Position numbers and translations under genes: made by a program. Below, piece after piece: positions 1-8,641 of a stretch of 64,000 nucleotides of DNA. The stretch covers positions 124,001 through 188,000 of the forward strand of contig NZ_JAJAQI010000003.1 of NCBI RefSeq assembly GCF_020523605.1, in the 5' to 3' direction. Each line of letters starts with the position of its first letter. The stretch's first letter is position 1. The notes below the pieces were generated by a model. That model was not told the DNA's origin and did no database searches. It saw only the letters and a list, made by a program, of their open reading frames with translations. The stretch comes from Roseicella aerolata. Lineage in GTDB: Bacteria; Pseudomonadota; Alphaproteobacteria; Acetobacterales; Acetobacteraceae.

Positions 1-1679
1 ACCTGAACGCCTGCAAGGAGATCGAGATCAAGGTCGCGCAGGGCGCCAAGCCCGGCGAGGGCGGGCAGCTTCCGGGCTTCAAGGTGACGGGGCTGATCGC
101 CAGGCTCCGGCATTCGACGCCAGGCGTGACCCTGATCTCGCCGCCGCCGCACCACGACATCTACTCGATCGAGGATCTGGCGCAGCTCATCTACGACCTG
201 AAGCAGATCAACCCGGAGGCCACGGTCTGCGTGAAGCTGGTCTCGCGCAGCGGCATCGGCACCATCGCGGCCGGCGTGGCGAAGGCCAAGGCCGACGCCA
301 TCCTGGTCTCCGGCCATTCCGGCGGCACCGGCGCCTCGCCGGTCTCCTCCATCAAATATGCCGGCCTGCCCTGGGAGATGGGCCTGTCCGAGACGCATCA
401 GGTGCTGCAGCTCAACCGGCTGCGGCACCGGGTGAAGCTGCGGACGGATGGCGGCATCAAGACCGGCCGCGACGTGGTGATCGCCGCCATGCTCGGCGCC
501 GAGGAATTCGGCATCGGCACGGCCAGCCTCGTCGCCATGGGCTGCATCATGGTCCGGCAGTGCCACAGCAACACCTGCCCCGTGGGTGTCTGCACCCAGG
601 ATGAGGCGCTGCGGCAGAAATTCGCGGGCAGCCCGGAGAAGGTGATCAACCTCTTCAGCTTCGTGGCGGAGGAGGTGCGGGAGATCCTGGCCTCCCTCGG
701 CTTCCGCAAACTGACCGACGTGATCGGCCGGACCGACCTGCTGAAGCAGGTCAGCCGCGGCTCGGAGGACCTGGACGACCTCGACCTGAACCCGCTGCTG
801 GTCCAGGCCGATGCCGGCGGCCATGCCAGCTACTGCACGCTGGAAGGCCGGAACGAGGTGCCGGAGACGCTGGACGCCGACATGATCCGGGACGCCGCGG
901 CGCTGTTCGAGCGCGGCGAGAAGATGCAGCTCCAGTACAACATCCGGAACACCCACCGGGCGATCGGCACCAAGATCAGCAGCAAAATCACCCGGAAATT
1001 CGGGATGACCGGGCTGCAGCCGGGGCACCTGGCAGTCCGGCTGCGCGGCACCGCCGGCCAGTCGCTCGGCGCCTTCGCCGTCCAGGGCCTGAAGCTGGAG
1101 GTCTTCGGCGACGCCAACGACTATGTCGGCAAGGGCCTTTCGGGTGCCACCATCGTGGTTCGCCCGGCGCCCTCCTCGACGCTGGTCTGGAACGAGAACG
1201 CCATCATCGGCAATACCTGCCTCTATGGCGCGACGGCGGGCGAGCTCTTCGCCGGCGGCCAGGCCGGCGAGCGCTTCGCGGTCCGCAACTCCGGCGCGAC
1301 GGCGGTGGTCGAGGGCTGCGGGGCGAATGGCTGCGAGTACATGACGGGCGGCACGGTCGTCATCCTCGGGCCGGTCGGCGACAATTTCGGCGCCGGCTTC
1401 ACCGGCGGCATGGCCTTCCTCTATGATGCGGAGGAGACCTTCGAAAAGCGGGTCAACCCGGACACGCTGCTCTGGTCCCGCCTCGCCTCCGCGCATTGGG
1501 AAGGCGTGCTGAAAGCCCTGGTGGAGCGGCATGTGCGGGAGACCGGCTCGCGCCTGGCCGCCCGTCTGCTGCACAACTGGGCGCAGGAGCGCGACCGGTT
1601 CTGGCAGGTGGTGCCCAAGGAGTATGCGAAGTACCTGCCCGTCCCGATGACGGAGGCGGCGGCGGTCGCCGCCGAGTAG
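1..1679 (+). CDS. gltB: Glutamate synthase large subunit, C-terminal part
   Basis: This is the 3' end of the large subunit of NADPH-dependent glutamate synthase, which combines glutamine-derived ammonia with 2-oxoglutarate in ammonium assimilation. The gene enters from the left edge; the reading frame is open from base 3 and includes the motif GAKPGEGGQLPG that precedes the FMN-binding barrel. The cysteine cluster CIMVRQCHSNTCPVGVC, which binds the 3Fe-4S centre, is present. The glycine-rich C-terminal GXGXG domain follows (GKGLSGATIVVRP and the repeated glycine turns after it). The stop is at 1677-1679. The N-terminal amidotransferase domain lies outside the window, and gltD is not seen downstream. 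The assignment is firm. Confidence 0.97.
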   Translation, partial: LNACKEIEIKVAQGAKPGEGGQLPGFKVTGLIARLRHSTPGVTLISPPPHHDIYSIEDLAQLIYDLKQINPEATVCVKLVSRSGIGTIAAGVAKAKADAILVSGHSGGTGASPVSSIKYAGLPWEMGLSETHQVLQLNRLRHRVKLRTDGGIKTGRDVVIAAMLGAEEFGIGTASLVAMGCIMVRQCHSNTCPVGVCTQDEALRQKFAGSPEKVINLFSFVAEEVREILASLGFRKLTDVIGRTDLLKQVSRGSEDLDDLDLNPLLVQADAGGHASYCTLEGRNEVPETLDADMIRDAAALFERGEKMQLQYNIRNTHRAIGTKISSKITRKFGMTGLQPGHLAVRLRGTAGQSLGAFAVQGLKLEVFGDANDYVGKGLSGATIVVRPAPSSTLVWNENAIIGNTCLYGATAGELFAGGQAGERFAVRNSGATAVVEGCGANGCEYMTGGTVVILGPVGDNFGAGFTGGMAFLYDAEETFEKRVNPDTLLWSRLASAHWEGVLKALVERHVRETGSRLAARLLHNWAQERDRFWQVVPKEYAKYLPVPMTEAAAVAAE

Positions 1680-1746
1680 ACTCAACCAGGGGGGAAGGCG
1701 CCGCCGGCGCTTTCCCCGCTGCGGCACGGATGGCATAAGACATGCC

Positions 1747-2415
1747 GTGCGAATCCTGTATCACCTGCCGCTCTCGCCCTTCGCCCGCAAGGTCCGCCTT
1801 GCCATGGCGGAAAAGCGCATCCCCTTCGAGCTCCGCGTGGAGCGTGTCTGGGAGCGGCGGCCCGAATTCCTGGAGCTGAACCCGGCCGGAACCGTGCCGG
1901 TGCTGCAGGAGCCGAACGGCCTCGCCATCGCGGACAGCTACGCCATCTGCGAATACCTGGACGAGGCCTATCCGGATACCGGCCTGTTCGGCCGGACGCT
2001 GGCGGAGCGGGCCGAGGTGCGGCGGCTGGTCGCCTGGTTCGACGGCAAGTTCAACGCCGAGGTCACGCGCAACCTGCTGTTCGAGAAGCAGATGAAGCGC
2101 CTGCTCGGCCGCGGCAACCCGGATGCCTCGGCGATCCGTGCCGGTTACCAGAACCTGCGCCCGCACCTGGAATATATCGGCTGGCTGGCGGAGAACCGGG
2201 CCTGGCTGGCGGGGCCGCAGGTGAGCCTGGCGGATTTCGCCGCCGCGGCGCATCTCTCCGCGCTCGACTATACCGGGGATGTGGAGTGGAGCCTGAACGA
2301 GGCGGCGAAGGACTGGTATGCGCGCTGCAAGTCGCGCCCCTGCTTCCGCTCCCTTCTGGCCGAGCGGGTCGGCGGCATCACCCCGCCGACGCATTACGCC
2401 GATCTGGATTTCTGA
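1747..2415 (+). CDS. Glutathione S-transferase family protein
   Basis: A 222-residue protein with an N-terminal thioredoxin-like GST domain (LYHLPLSPFARKVRLAMAEK, then the conserved NPAGTVPVLQE and the glutathione-contacting ADSYAICEYLDE). An all-helical C-terminal domain follows, with the typical LADFAAAAHLSALDY segment. It probably conjugates or transfers glutathione in the cytosol; the substrate cannot be told. The GTG at 1747 is the start because the GST beta1 strand begins immediately after it; the nearby ATG at 1742 is out of frame. It converges on the TPR gene with only 15 bp between the two stop codons. Confidence 0.9.
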   Translation: MRILYHLPLSPFARKVRLAMAEKRIPFELRVERVWERRPEFLELNPAGTVPVLQEPNGLAIADSYAICEYLDEAYPDTGLFGRTLAERAEVRRLVAWFDGKFNAEVTRNLLFEKQMKRLLGRGNPDASAIRAGYQNLRPHLEYIGWLAENRAWLAGPQVSLADFAAAAHLSALDYTGDVEWSLNEAAKDWYARCKSRPCFRSLLAERVGGITPPTHYADLDF

Positions 2416-2430
2416 GACCGGCCGCGCCGG

Positions 2431-3261
2431 CTACCGACGCTGCGGCCCTGCCTCGTTCAGGGCCAGGTTCTGCTGCGCCAGATCGGCCGCGGCGCTGTCC
2501 GGCGCCAGCGCGATCGTCCGCTGCCAATCCGCACGCGCGCCCGCCGTGTCGCCGCGCAATTGCCGGATGATGCCGCGCTCCAGCAGCGCCTCGGCATTCT
2601 CCGGCGCCAGGCGCAGCGCCCGGTCCACCGCGGCCATGGCCTGCTCCACCCGCTCCAGCCGCCGCAGCGCGGCGGCGCGGAACACCCAGGCCTCCGCCCG
2701 CTCGGGATCGGCGGCGACCACCCGGTCCAGGTCACCCAGCGCATCCGCGTAGCGGCCGAGCGTGCCGAGCGCGACCGCCCGGTCCATCATCAAATCCAGA
2801 TCGCCCGGCGCGATGGTCAGCCCCATGGTCGCGGCCGCAAAGGCCCGACCGGACTGGTTGGCCAGCATCCAGGCCTGCACCGCCTGGGCATAGACCGCGG
2901 CGCGCGCCGGCGTGCTGCCGGCGCTGGTCCGCGCCAGTTGCTCCAGCCGCTCCGCCGCCTTCTCCGTCTCGCCGGTCGCCAGCAGCGCGAGGGCGCCGCA
3001 ATGCTTCGCACCCTCGCCGCCGCCCGCGCCGTCCCAGGCCTCGGCGAAGGCGAGCGCGCCCTCGGGGTCGCGGCGCAGGCGGCCCAGGCATTCCTCATAT
3101 TGCGGCCCGATCGCCAGGCGCGGCATGTCGGGCGGCAGCGGCAGGGAGTCGCCGGCGGCCTCCGCCTCCGGCCCCTGCACCAGAACCAGGGCGGTCCCGG
3201 CCAGGGCGGCCAGCAGCACGGCAGCCAAGGTGCCGAGCAGGACGGAGCGGATGCGGTTCAC
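2431..3261 (-). CDS. Membrane-anchored TPR repeat protein
   Basis: A 276-residue protein that starts at a GTG codon. One hydrophobic segment at about residues 7-29 is a signal anchor or uncleaved signal. The rest is periplasmic and carries tetratricopeptide helices, clearest between about residues 145 and 265 (AVALGTLGRYADALGDLDRV, AAALRRLERVEQAMAAVDRA, and the ERGIIRQLRGDTAGARADW block). TPR repeats mediate protein-protein contacts; no catalytic motif is visible. No neighbour suggests a partner. The role is unknown. Confidence 0.8.
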   Translation of the reverse strand: MNRIRSVLLGTLAAVLLAALAGTALVLVQGPEAEAAGDSLPLPPDMPRLAIGPQYEECLGRLRRDPEGALAFAEAWDGAGGGEGAKHCGALALLATGETEKAAERLEQLARTSAGSTPARAAVYAQAVQAWMLANQSGRAFAAATMGLTIAPGDLDLMMDRAVALGTLGRYADALGDLDRVVAADPERAEAWVFRAAALRRLERVEQAMAAVDRALRLAPENAEALLERGIIRQLRGDTAGARADWQRTIALAPDSAAADLAQQNLALNEAGPQRR

Positions 3262-3306
3262 CGCACGACCCTAGCGGAGTGCGCGAATCGACGCCAGATC
3301 GGCGGC

Positions 3307-4194
3307 ATGGCGGATCAAGAGAGAGGCAGCCCGGACCGGCTGGTCGTGGCCGGGCTGGGCTACAGCGGCATCGCGGTGGCGCGGGCGGCCGCGGCGGCGG
3401 GCTGGCAGGTCAGCGGGACGGCGCGCGACCCGGGGCGCGTCGTGCCGCCGGAGGGCGTTGCGGTCGTGGCCTTCGAAGCGGCGGGGGAGGCGATCGCCGC
3501 TGCTACCCATCTGCTGGTCACCACGCCGCCGGGGGAGGCGGGCGACCCTGTCCTCGCCGCCCATGCCGGGGCGATCCGCGCCGCGCCCGGCCTGCGCTGG
3601 ATCGGCTATCTCTCCACCACGGGGGTCTATGGCGATCGTGGCGGCGCGGCAGTGGATGAGACAACGCCGCCCGCGCCGGGGCAGGCGCGCAGCCGGCGCC
3701 GGCTGGCGGCGGAGCAGGCCTGGGCCGCGCTGGCCGGCGGGCGCGCGGTCGATCTCTTCCGCGTCGGCGGGATCTACGGCCCCGGCCGCAGCAGCTTCGA
3801 CGACCTGCGGGCGGGCACGGCGCGCCGCACGATCAGGCCCGGCCACCTCTTCGGCCGCATCCATCGCGACGACATCGCCCTCGCCGTGCTGGCCGCCCTG
3901 CGCCAGGCGCCGCCACCCGGCCTCAGGGTGCTGCACCTGGTGGATGACGAGCCGGCCGAGAGCGCGGCGGTGGTCGAGGAAGCGGCGCGGCTGCTCGGCC
4001 TGGCGCCGCCGCCGGCGATTCCCTTCGAGCAGGCCTGGCCCGCCATGTCCCCCATGGCGCGCAGCTTCTGGGCGGAACGCCGCGTGGTCACCAACAAGGC
4101 GACCAAGGCGGCGCTCGGCATTGCCTGGCGCTACCCGAGCTACCGCGAGGGGCTGCGCGCCATCCTGGCCGAGGAGGGGGGCGGGGCGGCGTAG
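3307..4194 (+). CDS. NAD(P)-binding SDR/epimerase-like protein
   Basis: A 295-residue protein of the extended short-chain dehydrogenase/epimerase superfamily. The N-terminal Rossmann strand reads VVAGLGYSGIAVARAAAAAG, a glycine-rich dinucleotide loop. A central STTGVYGDRGG segment aligns with the Ser/Thr-containing catalytic strand, and FRVGGIYGPGRSS matches the usual epimerase FRVxNVYGP block. The canonical YxxxK pair is not evident; SRRRLAAEQAW sits where it would be, so the protein may bind nucleotide without classic epimerase chemistry. Many alphaproteobacteria carry this family as a stand-alone SDR. The ATG at 3307 is chosen because it precedes the Rossmann strand by about 12 residues. 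Confidence 0.8.
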   Translation: MADQERGSPDRLVVAGLGYSGIAVARAAAAAGWQVSGTARDPGRVVPPEGVAVVAFEAAGEAIAAATHLLVTTPPGEAGDPVLAAHAGAIRAAPGLRWIGYLSTTGVYGDRGGAAVDETTPPAPGQARSRRRLAAEQAWAALAGGRAVDLFRVGGIYGPGRSSFDDLRAGTARRTIRPGHLFGRIHRDDIALAVLAALRQAPPPGLRVLHLVDDEPAESAAVVEEAARLLGLAPPPAIPFEQAWPAMSPMARSFWAERRVVTNKATKAALGIAWRYPSYREGLRAILAEEGGGAA

Positions 4195-4238
4195 GGCCGA
4201 TCGCCGGGGGGGAGGCTGCTCCCCGACGCACGCCACCA

Positions 4239-4272
4239 GCGGACCGGCATCCGGACAGGAATGCCGGTCCGC
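4239..4272. terminator. Bidirectional hairpin terminator candidate
   Basis: A perfect 12-bp inverted repeat (arms GCGGACCGGCAT and ATGCCGGTCCGC, 10-nt loop) lies between the converging SDR and alpha/beta-hydrolase genes. Neither side has a strong T run, so it may act as a weak intrinsic or Rho-assisted terminator for both genes. Confidence 0.55.
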
Positions 4273-4276
4273 ACGC

Positions 4277-5038
4277 TCAGCCCGCGGGATCGAGCAGCGC
4301 GGCGAGGGTCCGGCGCAGCAGCAGCAGGTCCTGCGGCCGGGACAGCCGGTGGTCCCCGTCCTTCACCAGCGTGACCTGTACGTCCGGCCCGGAGATGGCG
4401 GCGGCGGTGCGGAGCGAGAGCTCCCAGGGCACGTCGGGGTCCTGCTGGCCGTGCAGCAGCCGCACCGGCGCGGTGATGGCAATGGGCGCGTGCAGCAGCA
4501 GGTGGCTGCGGCCGTCCTCCAGCAGGGCGCGGGCGATGGGGTAGGGGTCGCCATAGGCGCTCGGCCGCTGCCAGACGCCGTCGCGCGCCATGGCCTCGCG
4601 CGCCGCCGGCGACAGCGACTCCTCGATCCGCGCGGTGAAGTCGGGTGCGGCGGCGATGCCGATCAGCCCGGCCAGCCGCTCCGGCTGCCGCATCGCCAGC
4701 AGCAGGGCAATCCAGCCACCCATGGAGGAGCCGATGAGGATCTGCGGCCCCTCCGTCAGCGCGTCCAGCACCGCCGCGGCATCGGCCGCCCAGCGGCCAA
4801 TCGTCCCCTCCACGAACCGCCCGCCGCTGGCGCCGTGGCCGCTGTAGTCGAAGCGCAGGAAGGCCTGGCCGCGCGCGGCGCAGAAGGCCGAGAGATCCTC
4901 GGCCTTCGTGCCCGTCATGTCGCTGTTGAAGCCGCCGAGGAACACCACGCCCGGACCCCGCCCGGCGCGCCGGCGCCAGGCGAGCTCGACGCCGTCGCCG
5001 CGATCCAGCCGGCCGGCTTCCTCCACGGCGGCACTCAT
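4277..5038 (-). CDS. Alpha/beta hydrolase
   Basis: A 253-residue alpha/beta-hydrolase. The oxyanion region is VVFLGGFNSDMTG, the FDYSGHGASGG block follows, and the nucleophile elbow is LIGSSMGGW (GxSxG, Ser at about residue 98). A late acidic region (LLHGQQDPDVPWE) and the catalytic histidine in DGDHRLS complete the triad. It probably hydrolyses an ester or thioester in the cytosol; the substrate is unknown. Its ATG overlaps the stop codon of the upstream FAH-family gene (ATGA at 5035-5038), so the two are almost certainly co-translated. Confidence 0.88.
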   Translation of the reverse strand: MSAAVEEAGRLDRGDGVELAWRRRAGRGPGVVFLGGFNSDMTGTKAEDLSAFCAARGQAFLRFDYSGHGASGGRFVEGTIGRWAADAAAVLDALTEGPQILIGSSMGGWIALLLAMRQPERLAGLIGIAAAPDFTARIEESLSPAAREAMARDGVWQRPSAYGDPYPIARALLEDGRSHLLLHAPIAITAPVRLLHGQQDPDVPWELSLRTAAAISGPDVQVTLVKDGDHRLSRPQDLLLLRRTLAALLDPAG

Positions 5039-6204
5039 CGCCGTGGCAGACCGCGCTGCGCTAGGTTGGCGAAGAGCGCGCCGGTGCCGAAGGTCCAGGG
5101 CGGGCAGGCATCGGTGCGCGCCACCTCGTTCACCAGCGCGCCCAGTCGGGGGGTCGCGATCCGCACCACATCGCCCGGCCGGTGCGTGAAGCCCTGGCCG
5201 GGCGCGCCGCGGTCCTTGCTGGGCGAGAAGGGCGTGCCGAGGAAGAGCACGGCGCCGTCCGGATACTGGTGGTGCGGCCCGATCAACTGCCCGACGATGT
5301 CGCGCGGGTCGCGGCTGATGGCGCCGACCGCGCCGGTCTCCTCCAGCCGGAAGCCATCCGCGCCCTCGATGGCCAGGCTGATCTCGGCGGCGCGCACATC
5401 CTCCAGCGTGAAGCCCGCATCGAACAGCCGCAGCAGCGGGCCGAGCGCGCAGGAGGCGTTGTTGTCCTTGGCGCGGCCGAGCAGCAGGGCGGAGCGCCCC
5501 TCGACGTCGCGCAGGTTCACGTCGTTGCCCAGCATGGCGCCAAGGATGGCGCCGCGGGCATTCACCGCCAGCACCGCCTCCGGCTCCGGGTTGCTCCATT
5601 GGCTGACCGGATGCACGCCGATCAGGGAGCCTGTGCCCACCGCTGCCATGGGCGGGCATTTGGTGAAGATCTCGGCATCCGGGCCGATGCCGACCTCCAG
5701 GTACTGGCTCCACCAGCCCTTCTGGACGAGGGCCGCCTTCAGCCGCATGGCCTCCGGGCTGCCCGGCCTCACGGCCGAGAGGTCGTCGCCGATGATGCCG
5801 CGCACCTCGGCCCGCACGGCCTCCGCCTGGGAAGCGTCGCCGCGGCAGCGCTCCTCGATTACCCGCTCCAGCATCGAGCGCACATAGGTCACGCCGCAGG
5901 CCTTCACCGCCTGCAGGTCCACGGGCGCCAGCAGCCAGGGCTTTCCCGGGTTGCGCCGGTCATGCACGCTGTTGGCCAGGGCGGCCGGCAGGTCGAGCGG
6001 CATGGGCACGCCGCGGTTGCGGATGGCAAGGACCGGATCGGCCTCGTTCAACCAGGCGCTGACCGTGCCATAGGCGGGTGTCATGTCGAAGGCGGCGCCG
6101 CGCAGCACCGCGACGGCCGCAGGTCCTTCCGGCGTCATCACCCGCGCGGCGAAGCAGCCCTCCCGCCAGTCCTCCGGCAATGCCTGTCCCTCGAGCCGCG
6201 CCAT
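5035..6204 (-). CDS. Fumarylacetoacetate hydrolase (FAH) family protein
   Basis: A 389-residue protein of the FAH superfamily, whose members cleave or hydrate 2-oxo acids at a divalent metal. Supporting blocks are the QKGWWSQYLEVGIGPDAEIF region, HPVSQWSNPEPE with its metal-ligand acidic residues, and GNDVNLRDVEGRSALLLGRA, which is the family's core. The C-terminal GxLVNEV segment is also typical. I chose the ATG at 6204 because GGGGAGG lies 9 nt upstream; an in-frame ATG at 6213 has the same motif abutting it. Homologues often sit beside sugar-acid dehydratases and sugar transporters, which fits the divergent ABC importer. The substrate is not known. Confidence 0.85.
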   Translation of the reverse strand: MARLEGQALPEDWREGCFAARVMTPEGPAAVAVLRGAAFDMTPAYGTVSAWLNEADPVLAIRNRGVPMPLDLPAALANSVHDRRNPGKPWLLAPVDLQAVKACGVTYVRSMLERVIEERCRGDASQAEAVRAEVRGIIGDDLSAVRPGSPEAMRLKAALVQKGWWSQYLEVGIGPDAEIFTKCPPMAAVGTGSLIGVHPVSQWSNPEPEAVLAVNARGAILGAMLGNDVNLRDVEGRSALLLGRAKDNNASCALGPLLRLFDAGFTLEDVRAAEISLAIEGADGFRLEETGAVGAISRDPRDIVGQLIGPHHQYPDGAVLFLGTPFSPSKDRGAPGQGFTHRPGDVVRIATPRLGALVNEVARTDACPPWTFGTGALFANLAQRGLPRR

Positions 6205-6369
6205 GCGTCCCATCCTCCCCGGTTTTCGTGGCCGCAGCCTAGCGGAGCGGGCGCGGCCGGGAAGCCCCCCGCGGATGTCGGAACGGGCTTGCCGCCGGCC
6301 CGGCTTTCGGCCGACCATCCCCCTCTACAGGGGCGGGCACGTATCCGCCCCGGTTTCGGGGAGAGATCC

Positions 6370-7701
6370 ATGAACGGCATCACGCGCCGCGAGGCGCTGC
6401 GGGCCGGCGCGGCGGCATTGGCCGCCCCCGCCCTGGTGGAGCGGGCCAATGCGCAGAGCGCCTTCGACTGGCGCCGCTTCCGCGGCGAGCGGATCGAGGT
6501 GACGGTGCAGCTCTCGCCGCGCGGCCAGTTCCTGCAGCAGAACAACAAGGAATTCGAGGACCTCACCGGCATCCGGGTGGGGCTGGAGGTGGTGCCGGAA
6601 CAGCAGCACCGGCAGAAGATCATCGTCGAATATGCCTCCGGCCGGCCCAGCTTCGACGTCACCGAGATCAGCCTGCATGTGAACAAGCGGCAGGTCGGCA
6701 AGGCGCGCTGGAACACCGACATCAAGGCGCTGCTGGACGACCCGGCGCTGACCGCGCCGGATTTCGACTTCGCCGATTACGGCGAGGGCATGGTCACCTA
6801 CGCGACCCAGGCGGATGGGAGGCTGGACAGCTGCCCGGCCGGCGCGGACTACTTCATCCTCTACTACAACAAGGAGCTCTTCGCGGCGAAGAACGTGGAG
6901 GTCCCGAAGACCTGGGACGAGATGTACGAGGCGGCGAAGCGCCTCGCCGACCCGTCGAAGCAGGTCTATGGCCATGTCGGGCGCGGTCTCAAGAACGCCA
7001 ATGTGGTGCTGTGGTCGAGTTACCTGCTCGGCACCTCGCAGCGCGACATGATCGATGCCAACCGCCAGCTCATCACCGACACGCCGGATGCGGTCTGGGC
7101 GGGCGAGACCTACAAGAAGTTCCTGCGGGACGTCTCGCCGCCCGGCTCCATCGGCTTCAATTGGAACGAGTGCCAGACGACCTTCATGCAGGGCCGCGCC
7201 GCCATGTGGGTGGACGGCATCGGCTTCGCCGCGCCGCTCGAGGATGCGCGGCGGTCGCGCGTCGCGGGCAAGGTGGGTTATGCCGTGGTGCCGCGGGGGC
7301 CGGGAAGCCACCATTGCGCGCTGTTCGGCGCGGGCTATGCGATCCCGGAGGCCTCGCGCAGGAAGGGCCCGGCCTGGTTCTACATCCAATGGGCGCTGGG
7401 CAAGGCGAACCAGCTGAAATGGCTCACCTCCGGCGCCGGCGTGCCGGCGCGCAGCAGCCCCTTCCGCAATGAGGAAGCGATCGGCCAGTCCCACTTCCCC
7501 CGCGACTTCTTCCAGACGCTGGAGGCGAGCGCGCGGATCGCCCGCGCCGGCCTGCCGGAGATCGTGCCCGTCACCCAGTTCCGCGACGTGATCGGCACGG
7601 CGCTGACCAATACCATCAGCGGGGCCGATGTGGCGGCGGAGCTGAAGCGCGCCACGGCGGAATTCCGCCCGATCCTGGAGCAGAGCGAGCGGGAGACGTG
7701 A
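6370..7701 (+). CDS. Sugar-type ABC transporter substrate-binding protein
   Basis: A 443-residue family-1 extracellular solute-binding protein. The N-terminus has a twin-arginine-like export signal (ITRREALRAGAAALAAPAL, cleavage probably after RANAQ), so the protein should be exported folded to the periplasm. The mature part shows the usual features of this family: TVQLSPRGQFLQQNNKEFED, DYFILYYNKELF, PKTWDEMYEAAKRL and FMQGRAAMWVDG. It starts an operon with two permease genes 20 bp and then -4 bp downstream. The imported solute is unknown; the divergent FAH gene suggests a sugar or sugar acid. Confidence 0.9.
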   Translation: MNGITRREALRAGAAALAAPALVERANAQSAFDWRRFRGERIEVTVQLSPRGQFLQQNNKEFEDLTGIRVGLEVVPEQQHRQKIIVEYASGRPSFDVTEISLHVNKRQVGKARWNTDIKALLDDPALTAPDFDFADYGEGMVTYATQADGRLDSCPAGADYFILYYNKELFAAKNVEVPKTWDEMYEAAKRLADPSKQVYGHVGRGLKNANVVLWSSYLLGTSQRDMIDANRQLITDTPDAVWAGETYKKFLRDVSPPGSIGFNWNECQTTFMQGRAAMWVDGIGFAAPLEDARRSRVAGKVGYAVVPRGPGSHHCALFGAGYAIPEASRRKGPAWFYIQWALGKANQLKWLTSGAGVPARSSPFRNEEAIGQSHFPRDFFQTLEASARIARAGLPEIVPVTQFRDVIGTALTNTISGADVAAELKRATAEFRPILEQSERET

Positions 7702-7720
7702 GGCGAGGGGACCCCGCCTG

Positions 7721-8641
7721 ATGCCGCGCGACATCGCCATCCTGGATGGCCCGGCCGAGGCGGCGCTGCCGCGCGGCCGCCGCAACTACGCCAGGCGCTA
7801 TGCCTGGTTCGTGGTGCCGGCGGCGGTGGTGGTCGTCGCCGTCATCCTCTTCCCCTGGCTCTTCACCCTCTATGTCTCCGCCTTCGACTGGCATCTGGGC
7901 AGCGAGCGGCGCTGGGTGGGGCTGGAGAATTACGTCCGTCTCTTCACCGATGCCCGCTTCGGCTGGGCGGTGCTGCGGACCCTGCTCTACACCGTGCTGG
8001 CGGTGGTGGCGCCCATGGTTCTGGGTCTCGCCGCCGCGCTGTGCTTCCACCGCCGCTTCCCGCTGCGCGGCCTGGCGCGCACCGTCTTCATCCTGCCGAT
8101 GATGGCGACGCCCGTGGCGGTGGCGCTGGTCTGGACTATGATGTTCCACCCGCAGCTCGGCGTGCTGAACTGGCTGCTGACCCAGGTCGGGCTTCCGCCC
8201 TCCATGTGGGTCTATTCCGCGGAGACGGTGATCCCGACCCTGGTGATGGTCGAGGTCTGGCACTGGACCCCGCTGGTCATGCTGCTGATCCTGGGCGGCC
8301 TCGCCTCCCTGCCGACCGACCCCTATGAGGCGGCGAAGATCGACGGCGCCTCGCCCTGGCAGGCCTTCCGCCACATCACCCTGCCGCTGCTCGCGCCCTT
8401 CATCGTGGTGGCGCTGATCATCCGCACCATCGACGCGCTGAAGGCCTTCGACACCATCTATGTCATCACCCAGGGCGGGCCGGGCCAGGCCAGCGAGACG
8501 ATCAACATCTTCCTCTACCTGCAGGCCTTCGCCTTTTACAATGTCGGCTACGCCTCGGCGGTGGTGGTCGTCTTCTTCGCCATCATCATGGTCCTCGCGG
8601 CGCTGCTGCTCTGGACCCGCCAGCGGGTGAAGGTGACATGA
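7721..8641 (+). CDS. ABC transporter permease (MalF-type)
   Basis: A 306-residue inner-membrane permease with six predicted hydrophobic helices, the first at about residues 30-52 (AWFVVPAAVVVVAVILFPWL). The cytoplasmic coupling loop EAAKIDGASPWQAFRHITLP matches the EAA motif that docks the ATPase. It pairs with the next permease to form the channel. The end of this gene overlaps the next start by 4 bp (ATGA), which indicates translational coupling. Confidence 0.93.
   Translation: MPRDIAILDGPAEAALPRGRRNYARRYAWFVVPAAVVVVAVILFPWLFTLYVSAFDWHLGSERRWVGLENYVRLFTDARFGWAVLRTLLYTVLAVVAPMVLGLAAALCFHRRFPLRGLARTVFILPMMATPVAVALVWTMMFHPQLGVLNWLLTQVGLPPSMWVYSAETVIPTLVMVEVWHWTPLVMLLILGGLASLPTDPYEAAKIDGASPWQAFRHITLPLLAPFIVVALIIRTIDALKAFDTIYVITQGGPGQASETINIFLYLQAFAFYNVGYASAVVVVFFAIIMVLAALLLWTRQRVKVT

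Noticed and set aside
1453-2394. Long open frame opposite gltB and the GST gene
   Set aside because: It is a high-GC antisense shadow with Arg/Ala/Gly-rich, non-conserved sequence over two well-supported genes.
2560-3306. Open frame upstream of and continuous with the SDR gene
   Set aside because: It is the complement of the TPR gene; only the part from 3307 is conserved.
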